The translations under genes were made by a program, and so were the position numbers. The notes beneath the pieces are model-generated. The model saw only the letters and a program-made list of their open reading frames with translations. It was not told the origin of the DNA and searched no databases. Positions 1-13,344 of a DNA stretch of 64,000 nucleotides are shown here, one piece after another (position 1 is the first letter of the stretch; the number at the start of each line of letters is the position of its first letter). Source of the DNA: Lunularia cruciata (taxonomy: Eukaryota > Streptophyta > Marchantiopsida > Lunulariales > Lunulariaceae); contig OX419762.1 in the NCBI GenBank assembly GCA_948567375.1, positions 17,366,001 to 17,430,000 on the forward strand, in the 5' to 3' direction.

Positions 1-2920
1 AGTTGGAAAATTGGTTACCTATTAGCACCAATCAATCATCCAAAGTGACCTATCATTGCATACACTTATGTGTGTGACGTACATCCAAGTTAACTGCCGG
101 ATCTGTGCCCTCCCATGGACACCTAAAGATACTCTTATTGTCAATGTTTAAAAGGCTAATGGATGCCAAAACTGCCAAAACATCACTGAGTCATGTGAAG
201 TGCACTTATGTCTTTGTTGCATATTTCCTTAGTAGTGGAGTTCCTTTGGCCTTCTCTCCAAGTCCTCTAAAAAACAAAGACAGTTTTTGGAAAGACAAAG
301 ACAATTTTTGGTTAGCCAAAAATCTTCTACATGAAGGTATACAAAACAAAGGAACTTCAACAACACATACAAATCCTCCATGTTCAAGATAAAGTATGAG
401 AAAACAAAAGAAATACAAATTTTTGAAATTTTCAAGTACCAAACAAATCCAAGCAAGTTGATATTGAGGTTAAGTAAAGAGAAATTATTTATTTTAATGC
501 TTATTACATTAGCTTTTAGAAGCATTGAATGAAGAGGTGATTGATTTTGTTTCTCTTACATCCAAGATGGTGTTGTTACTAGAGAGGAATATATAAGGTA
601 TATAGATATTGTACTTAAATTTCAAAGATTTCAAGCCAAAGGTAAGGCTATATTTCTTAAAAAGTAAATTTTGGAATATATAAGTTGCCCTACTCATGAA
701 GGAGTCCTAAGGACATATTACTAGAAATGCTACTTATTGTAATAGTGTAGTACTACTTTAAGTTAGGCTTTGGATTAAAATTGAGTTCCACAAGCCATCT
801 ACTTTTTCTTTTCTTTTTTAATCTATTTTTAGTTTTTTTTATGAGACCATTTCTTCACTCCAATTGGAAAATAAGTACCACTAGTTGACTTAAAGTACCA
901 ACTAAAAGAGTTATTATTCTGATATATTATTTTGGCCTACGCTTTATGTGCAAATCCATGCTTCTCTTTAAGAGGCTTATCAATGATATTTATTGAACAT
1001 CTTAGATATAGTTGTATGATAATCTTGATGCTTATTTCCAAGTCAAATTTCAGTCTCATAGATTCACAAAGTTATTCTGAGTTGTTATAATTATACCATA
1101 AGTAGAGATTGCATTAGTCAATTAGTCATTCAAGTAGTAGGTGATTATAGAATCCTTCTAATGAAGAAGGATACAAAGACATTATTTTGATTACTATGTG
1201 AGGTCAGATAATGTTTTGTTAGTTGTATTATTATCCTTTAGTATCATTCTACTTACAGGAGTAGTTTTTTTCCATATAAATTTGGACCTGCTATAACAAG
1301 AGAATGTGAAGCAATACCCCTTGCCAATAGATAGTTCTTAAATATTCATTCAAGTTAGACTATCTTGAATGGATTTGTGAAATGATTTTAATTGTATATG
1401 CCTATCTTTAGAGAACTTAGAAAGGTTTATGGGCAAATTATAAGCCTTGTTTCCTTTTTTGGTCCTCCTAATATTCCATCATTCTTTATTAGCATGTCTC
1501 TTCACAAGAGGGGGTTATTATTCTTTAATTAGTTATAAGTATATCCATTTAAAAGACCTTTATTTTACATGGTTTATTTTAGTGTTGTTTTATCTATTGC
1601 ATAGAAATCATAAATTATGGCATTGTATCTTTGATTGAGCACTTTCCTATTATAAACCTTAGATCTAATTAGGCATACTCTTAATCACATGATTATTGAG
1701 CTTTATTTTTTATCAATCACTTTCATATTATAAGCATAAGATCCAATAAGGCATACACTTTATCATATAACTATTGAGATTCATCTTTTAGGCATGAGAA
1801 CTAAAGTGTCAAAGTGCAAGTTATGATACTCCTCAGATATATCTCTTTAAGCTTCCAAGGAACTATATTATATCTATTGATAACATATGGATCTTAAGAA
1901 AATCAGTTTTGAAAACTTCATTTTCCATTACTTATATATTTCATTATATAAGTAGAAGACATCCTTTGTATTTATATGTAGATGAAATTCTTTTCTTCTA
2001 ATTACCTTTGATACACACTACTCTAGCACTTTTTATTTACTACTTATCTATGCTATATGGTTCTTTTTTCTCTTGCCTTTTTGTTATACTTGGGAAAATT
2101 TGCCTTCCATTTTACATGAGAGCCTTTGATAAGAGGATTTTAGGACTCTTTGGTAACATCATTTGAAGGAATTTTCAGTGTGTGATTAAGGTCATGAAAC
2201 ATAAAGAAACAACTTCATCCATTTTGTGTGAGCAGTAAGCTTACTATAGAGGAGATAATGCTTCTAGTAGTTTTTGAGAATTAGGCACTCTTAGCACTTT
2301 TCCTTTGCTCCCAATTATGATATGATAGGTTTTTCCTTGCGAATTTAGTGGTGTAGATAGAGGAGTTGTCCTTTCTTTGTTATGTATTGTTGCATCAAAT
2401 GAGAGAAGATTTATTCCCTAAAATATGAGATTTTTCATCCTTTGACTCTATATTTTGGATTAAAAAAGAAGTTTGTATTCTTCTCTGATCTATAAAAAAT
2501 TCCAAAAAGCTCTAGATCTCTTTTAATTGACTCATATATTCCTTATAATTCCAAGGTGCATCTTTAACTTTGCTCTAAGAAAGATATAAGCTGTTGGGTG
2601 TTAAATTGATCATGCATTAATACATTCTAGCTTCTTTAACTACTTTTGTTAGAATGATGAGGTTCCACTTCAGTTTTTTCCACTTCAGTTTTTTCCACTT
2701 CAATTTATCTTTGCTACTCATTTTTAAGTGTATTAATGTTTGTAAAAATGCATGAGGAAAGCATATGATCTTGTCTTTTTAGAAGTTAATGGATTGCAAC
2801 ATTAAGGATGCAATTTTTGCAATTGTACAAAAGAATAGATACGTTATATGAAGTGAGAGTTGGTATACCTTATAGATGACCTGAAGGAATCATTTTTATA
2901 CTTAATATATAATAATCATT
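1..2920. other. AT-rich intergenic sequence, no gene seen
   Basis: No open frame here resembles a known protein, no LTR boundary or RNA gene was recognised. The only local structure is a short tandem array at 2664-2707, in which a unit of about 17 bases (CACTTCAGTTTTTTC-like) is repeated about two and a half times. The base composition matches the decayed repeat sequence elsewhere in the window, so it may be old transposon debris that can no longer be recognised by eye. Confidence 0.5.
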
Positions 2921-2922
2921 AG

Positions 2923-2924
<2 letters not shown>

Positions 2925-2955
<31 letters not shown>
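2925..2955. repeat. (TA)n microsatellite
   Basis: Uninterrupted alternating TA run of about 31 bases in AT-rich non-coding sequence. Confidence 0.95.
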
Positions 2956-2958
<3 letters not shown>

Positions 2959-3149
2959 ATTTGATAATCAAGTCATAGTAGGAGAGGTTATGATTATAGA
3001 TAATATATATTATGTAATTTTGAAGTAAATAATTCACCCTATCTTCTTAAAGGTGCATCAATTGAGTTATCACAACTCTAAGATATCTAATTATAAGAGT
3101 ATTATGGTGACTCAATGCTAACTAAATGCTAAAATTGGCAATAATAGAT

Positions 3150-4130
3150 TTTTTACTCAAGAATATTGGTCAAAACTGATTAGAAATGAAGGGAAATACA
3201 AGTCATTTGTTGTTTGTTTCTTATTATTTATTCAACCTCTTGTACAAGAACTACCCCCAAAAGATTGCAGTATTTTCCACTATTGCATACTACAAAGAAG
3301 GGGAAAACTAAAATCATATTGGGTATAAGTAGGTCCCAATTTATTCTTGAAGGTGATGGCTCACTTCACTCCAAGGACTTCATCTCCAAAGATGAGTATT
3401 ACCCTTCCTTGAATGCACAACTCCAAAATAGTTGACCAAATGCCTTCGCCTTCTGATTTGGTGGTACTCCTAATGGTCCATCCATATTGACTCCTCAATG
3501 CATTGGTTCACTCCTTCATATCACCCAACAATTAGACATCTTTATCAAGTATAAATACAACTCTACACTTTAGCACTTGTGATACTTCTGTGAAATCACT
3601 CACCGGTACTCAATACAAACATCCACAAACACTCAAAATGAAAGAATTACAATTTGCAAAGAGCTTGAATTCCTTTTTATTGAACTTTGATTTTGTAGAA
3701 AATTAATTGAACGTGAATGATGATGGACCAAATCCTTAAAGACATTTCTTGCTTCACCCCCAAAAGGATTAAGAGATTAAATGGATTATCTATAAATACT
3801 TTGCTATCTATATTGCATATTGAAGGTTCTAATCTTCTCTTATCTTAATCACACTTAGGTTAATTAGGCACCTTACATGTGTCAAGGAAGGTGTCAAGTG
3901 TTCCCGAAATTTAGTTTGAAGTTGCAACACTTTGGACTTACAACTCCAAAGGCTTTCATCACTAAAAATTCTGATATAAGTCCAAAGGCCTTCCTTTGAA
4001 AGTATTTACAACTAAGAAGATCTTTGGTTAACTTCCTACTCTAAATTTTCTATAACTATGAAGAACTTCTTTATGAAGTGTATCCAACCTAAAGTACTTC
4101 TTGTGGAGAAACACCTTTGCCTCTAAAATG
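3150..4130. repeat. Dispersed repeat, left copy (partner at 63030-64000)
   Basis: The segment matches 63030-64000 in the same orientation with many substitutions and small indels. Shared landmarks in order are 'tttattcaacctcttg' / 'tatttaacctcttg', 'gtaggtcccaatttat' / 'gtaggttccaatttat', 'ggtgatggctcacttcac', 'tacccttccttgaa', 'gactcctcaatgcat' and 'aaagtacttcttgtg' / 'aaagttcttttgttg'. No TG...CA ends or flanking duplication were found, so it could be an old LTR or the 3' part of another element family. A weak third relative may exist near 35560-36250, but that is by eye only. Confidence 0.6.
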
Positions 4131-4900
4131 TCTAAACAAGAGGTTGGTTTTCTCCCTATATCTGGCTATTTCTAGTAGATAAGTATCACAAGTCTTTATG
4201 AAATTCCTATATGGGTGCTCATTAAGCCAAACAAACAATTGATCCATCATCTCATTCTCATAGGGTTTTCCTTCAAAATTTTGCACCTATAACTTGAGCT
4301 TGTGAATCCTCTTAGTCATTGCCTTGGTTTCACTTCTTCTTCTAGCATTCCTAAAAATTGATCCCTTGCTTCTTCCAAATGTTAATCAAATTTTGCCTCT
4401 CTTCTTCTAAGTGGCATTCTCTCTCTTTACCTTTGTCTTCATCTCCTCATGCATATTCACTTGTTCTAGCTCTTTCTCCTCCTTCTCCTTTTATAACTCT
4501 ATGATTAGGTGCTCTAATTAGGCAGCCACCTCCTTACAATCCTTGGCCATCAACAAATCCAAGATCATAATCCAAACATTGGAATTCTCCAAACTCACTG
4601 TAAATACTTACCACTTCTTTGTCCTTGGCTCATAGTTGGTATTTGTACTTGAGTTGCATGTTTTCCTTCTCCATCCACAAAGTTCCAAAATTGAGTTGTA
4701 TCCTTCCAAATTCTTCCTCTTGTATCTTTTATCCCACTATTAAAGAAGAGTTATATCTCTTCACCTCATGATGCCCCCAAGACGTTCCATTTTTTTCATG
4801 AATCCTTAAATCAAAGGCGGTGGCTTGGAGAAGGCTGTAATGCTCATTGGCAACATGATGGTTCTGGCTCCAATCACAACCATGTGTGTTTATTAGGCCA
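4089..4900 (-). pseudogene. Unidentified coding remnant, charged/coiled-coil rich
   Basis: The minus strand at 4089-4286 keeps an open frame of 65 residues with motifs MMDQLFVWLNEHPYRNF and RHFRGKGVSP. Upstream on that strand (4290-4700) short interrupted frames are rich in Glu and Lys, suggesting a former coiled coil. I recognise no family. The segment abuts the dispersed repeat at 3150-4130 and is interrupted at 4906 by a solo LTR, so it is most likely the body of an old retroelement rather than a host gene. Stops break it throughout. Confidence 0.3.
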
Positions 4901-4905
4901 ACCAG

Positions 4906-5633
4906 TGTAATACTCAAGGAAAAGAGAAGAGAGAGAAACACAAATTACACACTCAACATTCGGTGCCCCAAAGGAGCACCTTCTCTTTATTATATAGACA
5001 AAGAGGATCTTCTCCAAGGAAGCTCCACCATAGGATTAGGCACACAGATAGGTGACATGTTAGCAAGCTCCACCCTTGGATTACTTACTTGGATGGGTGA
5101 CATGTCGGTCTAGGTCCTATCTGGTTGGTCAAACAAGCTTTGATCAGATGGAATCTTTTAGGGAATCTTCTTGTAGGAGTCTCAGAATCACGTGAATAAG
5201 GTACCGTTGGAAAGCTCTTGACGAGAGAAACTTGGGGAGGGAAAGCCAGACATTCCTCTGTTGGGGGGAGGAATTTGCACATTTTCAAGGCCTTATTTAT
5301 CCATTTAGGCCTTCGAAATTGCCTTCAAAGATTTCAGACATATTTTGGTTCCTACTCTATAAGTAGAAGTCCCCTTTTGGTGATACCTCTTTCTGATCTA
5401 TTTAGTCCATCACGTGTAACATACTTTACCAAACCAATTCTCACCTTTAAATCATATGTCTAGCTATTGGTTCTAAGGTGCTCAAGTATATTTCAGTTTT
5501 TGCTCTATTAGTAGAAGTACTCTTTTGGTGATACTTCTATCTGATCTATTTTGGCCATCATGTATAACATCATTCTAGATGTTACCAAACCAAATTTCAC
5601 ATCTAGATCATATGGCTAGCCCTTGGTCTTACA
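4906..5633. mobile_element. Solo LTR of gypsy family A, with TSD ACCAG
   Basis: It begins TGTAATAC and ends GTCTTACA (family consensus GTATTACA), and aligns along its length with the LTRs at 41533-42272 and 47432-48142, including 'gatgggtgacatgt', 'aaggtaccgttggaaagctct' and 'cttttggtgatac'. The 5 bases before it (ACCAG, 4901-4905) are repeated exactly after it (5634-5638). An intact target duplication with no internal region means unequal LTR-LTR recombination removed the body of the element. It interrupts older minus-strand transposon coding sequence. Confidence 0.93.
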
Positions 5634-5638
5634 ACCAG

Positions 5639-6900
5639 CCTGAGCCAGATCACTTTCAGAGGAACTGCTAAGATCCATAGAGCTATAGCTTGTAGAACAT
5701 CATGAGATCGTCCACCTTTTGTGCCTCTTCTATATGTAATTTTTGCAACTTTGCAATCCCTTCCTTAATTTGGTCCTCCTTCACATTCCAAGTCTAAATT
5801 ACCTTGTATAGTTTGCTAATCAAATTGTGGAATCTACCGTATTGGGTAGACCATTTAGTATTGTGGTAAAAGAAGCTCCAATAGTTGTAATGTTGATCAT
5901 GCAAAATGAATAAAAAATTTCATTCCTCCTTTGTAGGCACTCCAGCTTCTTGAACCAAGTCTCCTCCTGCTTTGGCATTTACTTCCACTAGAGAGTTTAT
6001 GCTTACTTCCTTCACTTCCATTTCTTCTTCTAGTTGTTGATATTTGGTTTCTTGTTGATCTTTGGGCCAAAGTTATTGTTCTTTCTCCTTTAATGTTCTT
6101 CTTTTATTTTTTGGGTACACTAGACTCTTGGTAAAGGTATTTTGGGTTGGTGTGAGATTTTGCCTTGGTTCTCTTGGCCTTCACATGGCTTTGGATTTAG
6201 AGCCAATTATGCATCCTCATATTGCTATCCTTCTTGTGATATTGCTATAGACCCTCCTATAAGGTAAAGAATCCTTCTTCCTCCTCCTCCTCTTCTTGGT
6301 ACTTATTTTTGGATCCTTCTTCCTCTTCCTTAAAATTTACCTCTATCACCTAAAGATTCTTTCTTAGTCTCTTGGCTTATGGTGGAGACTTTTTTGGAGG
6401 TGTCCTTTTCTTATTTGTCTTTATGTTGGCCCATTCTTCTTTTATTGATACAAATTCTCTAATTGATACAAAATTTGCCGCTACTTCTACACACTTCTTG
6501 ATCATGAACCTCTCTTCTTGTTGCAAGGCAATGTAACCAATTTGGTGAAAATGAATTTAGAACTTCTTGCACTCCTCCTTCATTAAGCTCCATGTAGAAA
6601 TCTATTGCAAATGAGGCTAAGTAGGTAACTCTACCCTCTTCTTTGAATTCTTGGTGTAGACTACTTGCTTGAACATGTTTGCCTAGTTTAGAGGTTCTCC
6701 TTGGTAAATGTACTCAAAGGAGATTCCTTGGCTATTTGTAAGGTAAGTTGTACACTTATGCTTCAACAACTTCATAACCACTTCAACACCATTCTTTGGG
6801 CTGAATCCTTACAACTCCCAATCCACATATTGCTCTTTTGCCACTTCTTGGAGAAAGTTGTTGTGATATCATTGGTCAATGCCTTGTTTATGAACTTTAT
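5639..6900 (-). pseudogene. Decayed transposon sequence between solo LTR and gypsy integrase
   Basis: This stretch continues the older sequence interrupted by the solo LTR. Minus-strand frames are short, Lys/Glu-rich and broken by many stops; none gives a recognisable domain. Because it lies directly downstream (on the minus strand) of an integrase remnant near 7190-7420, it is probably the 3' part of that gypsy element or a second fragment joined to it. No LTR boundary was found. Confidence 0.3.
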
Positions 6901-6949
6901 CTCTAATTTAATTGCTCTTGTTGACCCTACAGCCGGCCCCAACACATTC

Positions 6950-8560
6950 CTTTAGTTCTACTTAATCCAAATTTATGGATTTCCTCTCAAGTCCCTAATT
7001 TATCTCTCTCTCTTCTCCTTGTCTTATGGATAATTTCAAAGTCACTTAACTCTTTGATCCAAATCAAGAAGCCAAAATGCTTACTTTGGATCACATCACT
7101 TATACAATGGATTGCCTACTTGTTGACTATTGGACTATGAAGAATGGATTCAGGGATTTCCTCATGTTTTCTTTACCAAATACCATCAATCAAGGCCTTG
7201 TCACAAGAGTTGAAACTCCCCAAAAACTTTGTACCTTGATCAGTCAAAGCCTCAATTGGTGCACAAAAATGAAAAAGAACCTAATCTAGGAACAAGTAAG
7301 CCATCTATTTATTGAATTTGTTAGGAAGTGCCACCAACTCAATCCACTTGGAGAAGTGCTCCACCATAACCAAAACATACCAATGATGTCTCATAATCAA
7401 CGATAAAGGTCTAACAAAGTTCAAACTCCAATAGTAACCAAATCCTATGATAGGTATGGGTGTAACTATGGCATAGAAGCATTACATTATGCTTTAACTT
7501 AGTCATAAACCACACATCTAGCAACAAACTACTATATATTGGTCTATGTTCTATGCTACCAATAATGACTTTGGAGTAAGCTATATGTAAAATTTACTCT
7601 AAAATGCCCTAGCTCCTTATAAGCATGATGTATCAACTATGATCATTGAGATAGAGGTGGTACTACTCACACTCTACCATCCTCCCATACACAAAGAAGG
7701 TGTCTACCTCCAATATAAACTGCTTGGCTTGCTAAAGAACATAGTCTTTCTCCTTGGCACTTATTGTGCCACCAACAACACCAATGCAAAGATAATCCAT
7801 CACTAAGACATCATCATGAATGTCTCATTGACATGTACCAATATCTCTACCCTCTGTAATTGTGACCTTAATAGCTTCCACTATATGTGGTGAGAGAGAT
7901 ACCACAAAGGCCTCAAAAAATATACATAAAAAGGTAGATGCATGCTAACTTGGCACCATTTCCTTATCTATCTCACCATGCCATTGTGTTCCAATTTGAT
8001 CTTGCTGGTTGGGACATGAGTTTCTACTCAACCTATCTGCACGATAGTTCACCACTCTAGGTTTGTGAATAATTGTGAAATCATACTCTTGTAAAATCAG
8101 AGCCCATCATGCAAGCTTTCTTGAAAGCTTGTTAGACTCTATCAACCACTTTAGTGGTTGATGATCAATGATGAGAGTGAAGGGGTTACCAAAAAGATAA
8201 CATTTGAAATGTGCTACTACTTGTACTATTGCCTAACATTCTCCTTCATATGAACTATACTTTGCCTCTGCTAAATTGTTGGAGCAACTAGCATAGGCCA
8301 CTACAAACTCCCTCTCCTCATAATCTTGATCGGTAAACACTACTCCAAGCCCCAATGTACTCCAAGTAGTATGAACCTAGAATGGTCATCTTGATCGGTC
8401 TTTAAGAATAAGTGTAGATGTCAAACTCTCCTTGAGCTCTATAAAAGCTCTCTCTTGCTCATCTCCCCAACACCACTCTTGTGTAAGCTTGGTTAGCTTT
8501 GTCAAGGCCTTGGCAATAGCAATAAATCCCTTAACATATTAGTGATAGAAGTTTGCCAAT
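6950..8560 (-). pseudogene. Ty3/gypsy integrase and RNase H remnant (element E)
   Basis: Read on the minus strand, 7208-7262 encodes an integrase-core segment with the motif EALTDQGTKF, containing the second catalytic Asp. Just upstream, 7330-7378 encodes LVMVEHFSKWIEL, the usual start of the core in plant gypsy elements. Further upstream, 8030-8170 encodes DHQPLKWL, then YDFTI and an NYRADRLSRN motif, the end of the RNase H region. The order RT-RNase H-integrase on the minus strand is that of Ty3/gypsy. Frameshifts and stops separate the blocks, so no functional polyprotein remains. It lies beside the RT remnant at 8572-9220. Confidence 0.8.
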
Positions 8561-8571
8561 CCAAGGAATGC

Positions 8572-9420
8572 TCACACTTTGCTCATATCCATAGGCCAAG
8601 GAATATGTGCAATAGCTTCCACCTTGGTTTGTTGAACACCAAGTCCTCTAAGGTAGATAATGTGACCCAAATTCTCAAATTGCTCATGGAAGAATCTACA
8701 CTTCCCAAGATGTAATTTGAGTCCATGAGATCTCAACTTCTTAAACACTTGCAACAAATGGCTCTCATGCTCCTCCACAACAATGCTACAGACCAAAATG
8801 TCATCAATATAACAACAAGAAAAATCTAATCCTACTAGGATCATATCCATGACCCTTCAGAACTTGGCAAGAACATTCTTTGACCCAAATGGTAAGAACC
8901 TCCACTGACATAATACATCCTTGCCATGAGGATCAGTAGCCCAAAATATTGTCTTAGACTATTCCTCCTCCTTGATCTACAATTGATGATATCTTCCTCA
9001 AAGATCCAAAGTATTAAAGACCTTTGCATGTCCAATCACATCAATGATCTTCTCTTGTGTAGGCATGGCATATAGATCAACTCTAGTGTGTATGTTGATA
9101 GGATGGCAATCTCCATACATCCACCTATCTTTGTAGTTTCCATGCATATTCTTCTTGGTTAGTTGAAGCATACTCTCTATATGAATCTCCTCCAAACCAA
9201 TCTCAAAAGGGTCTATACTCCGGCTCTAAATCAATGCTCTCTCCATATCAATATATCTATAGAGATGCCAAAAAACTAGTATATCACTAGTAAGCTCAAT
9301 TTGAATACCAAGTCCTTTAGAGCATCCAAATCCTTCATATTAAAGGTAAAATAACTTTTATAGCTCCTCAAGAACCTCCAAACTCTCAAATTTTCCCTTC
9401 TTGCAAGCTAAGGTCCAATG
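8572..9420 (-). pseudogene. Ty3/gypsy reverse transcriptase remnant (element E)
   Basis: Minus-strand frames 8998-9195, 8841-9035 and 8572-8850 together cover the RT core: GDCHPINIHTRVDLYAMP (fingers), VFNTLDL (first catalytic Asp motif), QWRFLPFG in a neighbouring frame, and CYIDDILV, the YxDD catalytic motif. FLGLANFYH follows in broken frame below 8572, the usual start of the RNase H connection. The switches between frames show at least two frameshifts, and stops interrupt the fingers region. The YIDD box itself is intact. Gene order and motifs assign it to Ty3/gypsy; I cannot name the clade. Confidence 0.85.
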
Positions 9421-12400
9421 TTTGGCTCTCTAGTATCCTTTGTAATTGATATAAGAGTGGAAGATGCACTAACTAGTTGCTACATTGGGCCATTGGGAGC
9501 AATAATATCCTGCCTCCAACCACAAGAATCCCCAACCTCAATGCAAAGCACTCCCTTTGCTCTAGATGCAAGCTCCATATGTCTTTTAGCTGCATCCCAA
9601 GAAGACCAAAGGTGTAATCCAAGTAGACCATGGTCACTTGGATGGACCTCAAGTAGACCACTCTCACTAATTGTCACTAGTTGTGTCCTAAGAATCCCTT
9701 GCTCACTTGGTCCATTGTTCCCCAACCTATGCCTAGATCATCTTGATAAGCATAGAGCTCACAAGTGTATGAGTGGTGATGTCTATCAAGCGTATCTACC
9801 ACACCAAGGCTCATAATCTAGGTCAAAATATTTAGGTCCATAGCCTGGTCTAACATCTAGATGCCTTTGACATTGCTAGAATAAGAGTAATACCGGTACA
9901 CAAACCTATTGCATTCTCCCGCTCATTGATGTTGGGTAACTATTATAACTATGAGTCCCAAATATGTCCAAGACCCCTCTTTCAAAAAGCATGGGAACTT
10001 AAGAAACTCTTACGTGATAGTAAAGCGGCTTTGGGCCATCCAAAAATTTCACCATTGCCATAGGTGACCTATTAGCAACTCACCATTTGGGATTGGCATC
10101 CAACATCCAAAAGGTGATCTAATTGTTGAATCCTATCATAAGTACATCGTAGAACCTTTCTAGGTAAGAGGTTTGTCCACCAAAGACAAAGTTGATGAGC
10201 CCATGATTGCACTCTGGCTACATCCAACAACATGATAGGTCCCATCCAAGAATGGACCTAATGTGTACTTTCCACCACTTGTGTACAAGAATCACCCATC
10301 AAAGGGACGTTCTCCAAAATTTAGGCTAGAGAAATGGATTGATGAATTTAGAGACGTTGTAGTACACATAACATCTCCCAAAACCCACAAAAATAAGGAT
10401 CTTGTAGGCCCCAACCTTTGCAAGCATGGGTATGTTCTTAACATGGCCATCCAAAAACCACCAACCAAATGGGACCATGTCTCTCCAAATCCTACATTTT
10501 TAATAAAAAAAGTCTATTGGGAGGATCTTTTAGTAACTCTTGACTATTAACATCGATAAGAACTTAGGATACCAATAGGCTAAGTGTGCCACATGATGTA
10601 GAGAGACTTGCCTAGCAATCTCATCTCTCTCCACATAATGATACTTGTGTACTTATATAGCTGTATATAGTATTATAGCTAGTCCAATGCTAATCCCACC
10701 AAAAAACTCTAATAGACATACTCCCTCTATTGGATACTACCAAACAATGAGTGTGGTATCCAAAGGTAACAGGGTAATAGGTTACAAAGGCTTATCCTCA
10801 CACTAGTCTTTTGGCGGTAAAAAGGCTCCACTTCAAGCCTTTTGCACCAACTAGTCCACATGCTACTATAATGCCTTTGTAGACTCTATAATAGAACATC
10901 CAAGGTGGATGAAACAATCCCACTTGTACTCTAAATCCAAGTGATCTCTTCTAGTATTAGAGTATCCTCTACAATGGGCATTCTCCTCCAATAAGTCACC
11001 ATGCCAAGTAATGGAATCATTAAAAGCTAAAATTGATGCCATGGTCCTTGAGCCAAGACTGTCACTACTAAAGCATATTGGTAGGTGACATAGACATCCC
11101 TCATCTGACTGCCAACTTGGTCTGTAGGAGGTTGCCTCCTCCCAATAGTTAATATTGAAACCGGTGGAGTTTAACATTGCTCCACCAACTAGCATATCAA
11201 ATGACTCTGCTATTGTGACAATGGCCTAAGCTCTCACCACAAAGCTATCAATTGGATGGTCAAGCCAAATTTGGGCAATGAGCTCTCCACATGTGATGTA
11301 TTTTGTAGAACCACCTATAGAGATGTTTTGATCTAACATGGACACCTCTCCATATCCGTCTTTTGTAGCTCAAGATTGACAACTATAGCCTTTCCCAACT
11401 TAAGGGCCTATGTACCAGGGTCTAATAAGACCCTCTATGGTGTATAGATCTTCCTTGGATGTCACACCAAATACAAAATCCCCCTTTGGTTATCCAATAA
11501 TACAACTCCAAGTATGAACCAAGCTTGCTCAAAGGTAGGTCTAGTTAGTAACTCCTCCAACCTAGTTGTTGCTATTGCTTGCCATAAACCACTAATAGTT
11601 GAGCGGATCCCATGCTACTCAACCAAGTTAGCTCCATTATCAACCACTTTTGCTCAAGAAATAGGAACCACATCATCCCTACTCTCACAAAGTGTAGCAG
11701 CCAACCAGAACAATAGAGTTGGGTCAACTTCCAATGTAAACATATCATTGGTTGAGAACAAAGAAGAGCCCAATCAACTAAACCGCCTTCAACATCAAAT
11801 TGGACTCAATCTGTATAATAGTAGGTGGATGATTAACATTGTGCACTTCATCACCACCTATCACACTTGTACTAGGATTTTTAAGAGCCATGGATGTCAT
11901 CTATAGTGCATTAGAAAGTGTACAAGGCTAAGGAAGTTTAACCTATCTACCAGCCTCTCCTCTCTAAGGGTCCAACTCCATTGATGCTACTCTAGGCTCT
12001 GGAGCATATACTACATTCTTAGTCACTATGGCACATGCGTCTACTTGTGCTATTTTGTACATAAATACATCTCTCTCACCAACACAAAAGGTAGAAGCTT
12101 TATCACCTAAATTTGATCTCCTATGACCTATGGCCATGGTGGCCAATCTCTGCTCCAATTGCTCCATCCAAGTAGCTATGGTTGTATCAAAAGCAAGTAT
12201 AGGTATTGCATCCCTATGTGTGGGTCCTCTACCACCACCTAGTCCTCTCTAACCAAGAGCTCCTCTATGACTTGCCATAGTAGCCCTACCACTCCGTAAC
12301 TCCAAGTGAAGATCAAAGCCCTACCATTCTATAATTGCAAGTGAAGGTCAAAGCATCAATCATTAGTGTGACCAAGTCTATGGTAATAGTCATACTATCT

Positions 12401-12584
12401 CTATGTTTGTTATGATGCACCAGATGTATTGTGTCCACTACCTTGAGTGCACTCTCTCTTGTGGTGAGGTCCACCACAAGACCAACAAGCAACACCACCA
12501 CTCATTAGCTACTACTAACCTAAAAATGAAGGTAAGGATCTAGTTGCACTAGGCCCTCCACTTGCTCCATAAGATCTAGACTAT
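9421..12584 (-). pseudogene. Probable gag/protease region of gypsy element E, heavily decayed
   Basis: The region is upstream of RT on the minus strand, where gag and protease should lie. Open pieces include 10866-11195 and 11964-12167; the latter starts MEQLEQRLATMAIGHRRSN, a plausible gag helix. I could not find a convincing aspartic protease D(S/T)G box or a zinc knuckle. The largest plus-strand frames (9418-9816, 11514-11906) have no recognisable content and are read here as antisense shadows. The assignment rests mainly on position. It is interrupted at 12585 by a second solo LTR. Confidence 0.4.
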
Positions 12585-13344
12585 TGTAATACTCCATGGA
12601 CAAGAAAACACTTCAAGAACGATATAAGGGAGAAAACACAGATTTCACATTCAATCCTCCGATGTCCCAAAGGAGCATCTTCTCTTTATTATATAGCCAA
12701 AGAGGATCTCCTCCAAGGAAATTCCACCATAGGATTAGGTACATGGATAGGTGACCTATCAGCAAGCTCTACCCTTGATTACTTGCTTGGATGGGTGACA
12801 TGTCCATCTTGGTCCCATCTAGTTGGTCAAATAGGCTTTAACTAAAGGGAATCTTTTAGGGAATTTTCTTATAAGAATCTCAAAATCACGTGGGTGAGGT
12901 ACCATGGGAAAGCTCTTGGTGAGACAAAACCAGGGGGAGGGAAGGCCAAACACTACTTTGTTGGGAGGGAATTTGCACAATTTTGTGGCCTAATCCATCT
13001 ATTTAGGCCTCAAAAATTGCCTCTAAAGTTTAGGCCTATTTTGGCTTTTCCCCTATTACTAGAAGTGCTCTTTTGGTGATATCTCTATCTAATCTACATT
13101 CTACATTCTACATCATGTGTAACATCCTTCCAGATATCACCACCCCAAGTTTCACCATTAGATCATATGCCTAGCTATTGATTCTAAAGTTTCCAAGTAT
13201 GTTTCAGTTTATGGCCTATTAGTAGAAGTACTCTTTTGGTGACACCTCTATCTGATCTACTTAGTCCATCTTGTATAACATCCTTCTAGATGTTACCAAA
13301 CCAAATGTCATCTCTAGATCATCTATCTAACTATTGGTATTACA
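12585..13344. mobile_element. Solo LTR of gypsy family A, with TSD ACTAT
   Basis: It begins TGTAATAC and ends GTATTACA. It aligns with the LTR at 41533-42272 through the same landmarks ('ttctctttattatatag', 'gatgggtgacatgt', 'gataccattg'-type PBS absent). The 5 bases ACTAT at 12580-12584 are repeated exactly at 13345-13349. No internal region adjoins it, so this is a solo LTR produced by recombination. It is inserted in the gag-like part of element E. Confidence 0.93.

Noticed and set aside
9418-9816. Plus-strand open frame of 132 residues
   Set aside because: Lies opposite the minus-strand gypsy element E and has no domain; overlapping minus frames fit the element context better.
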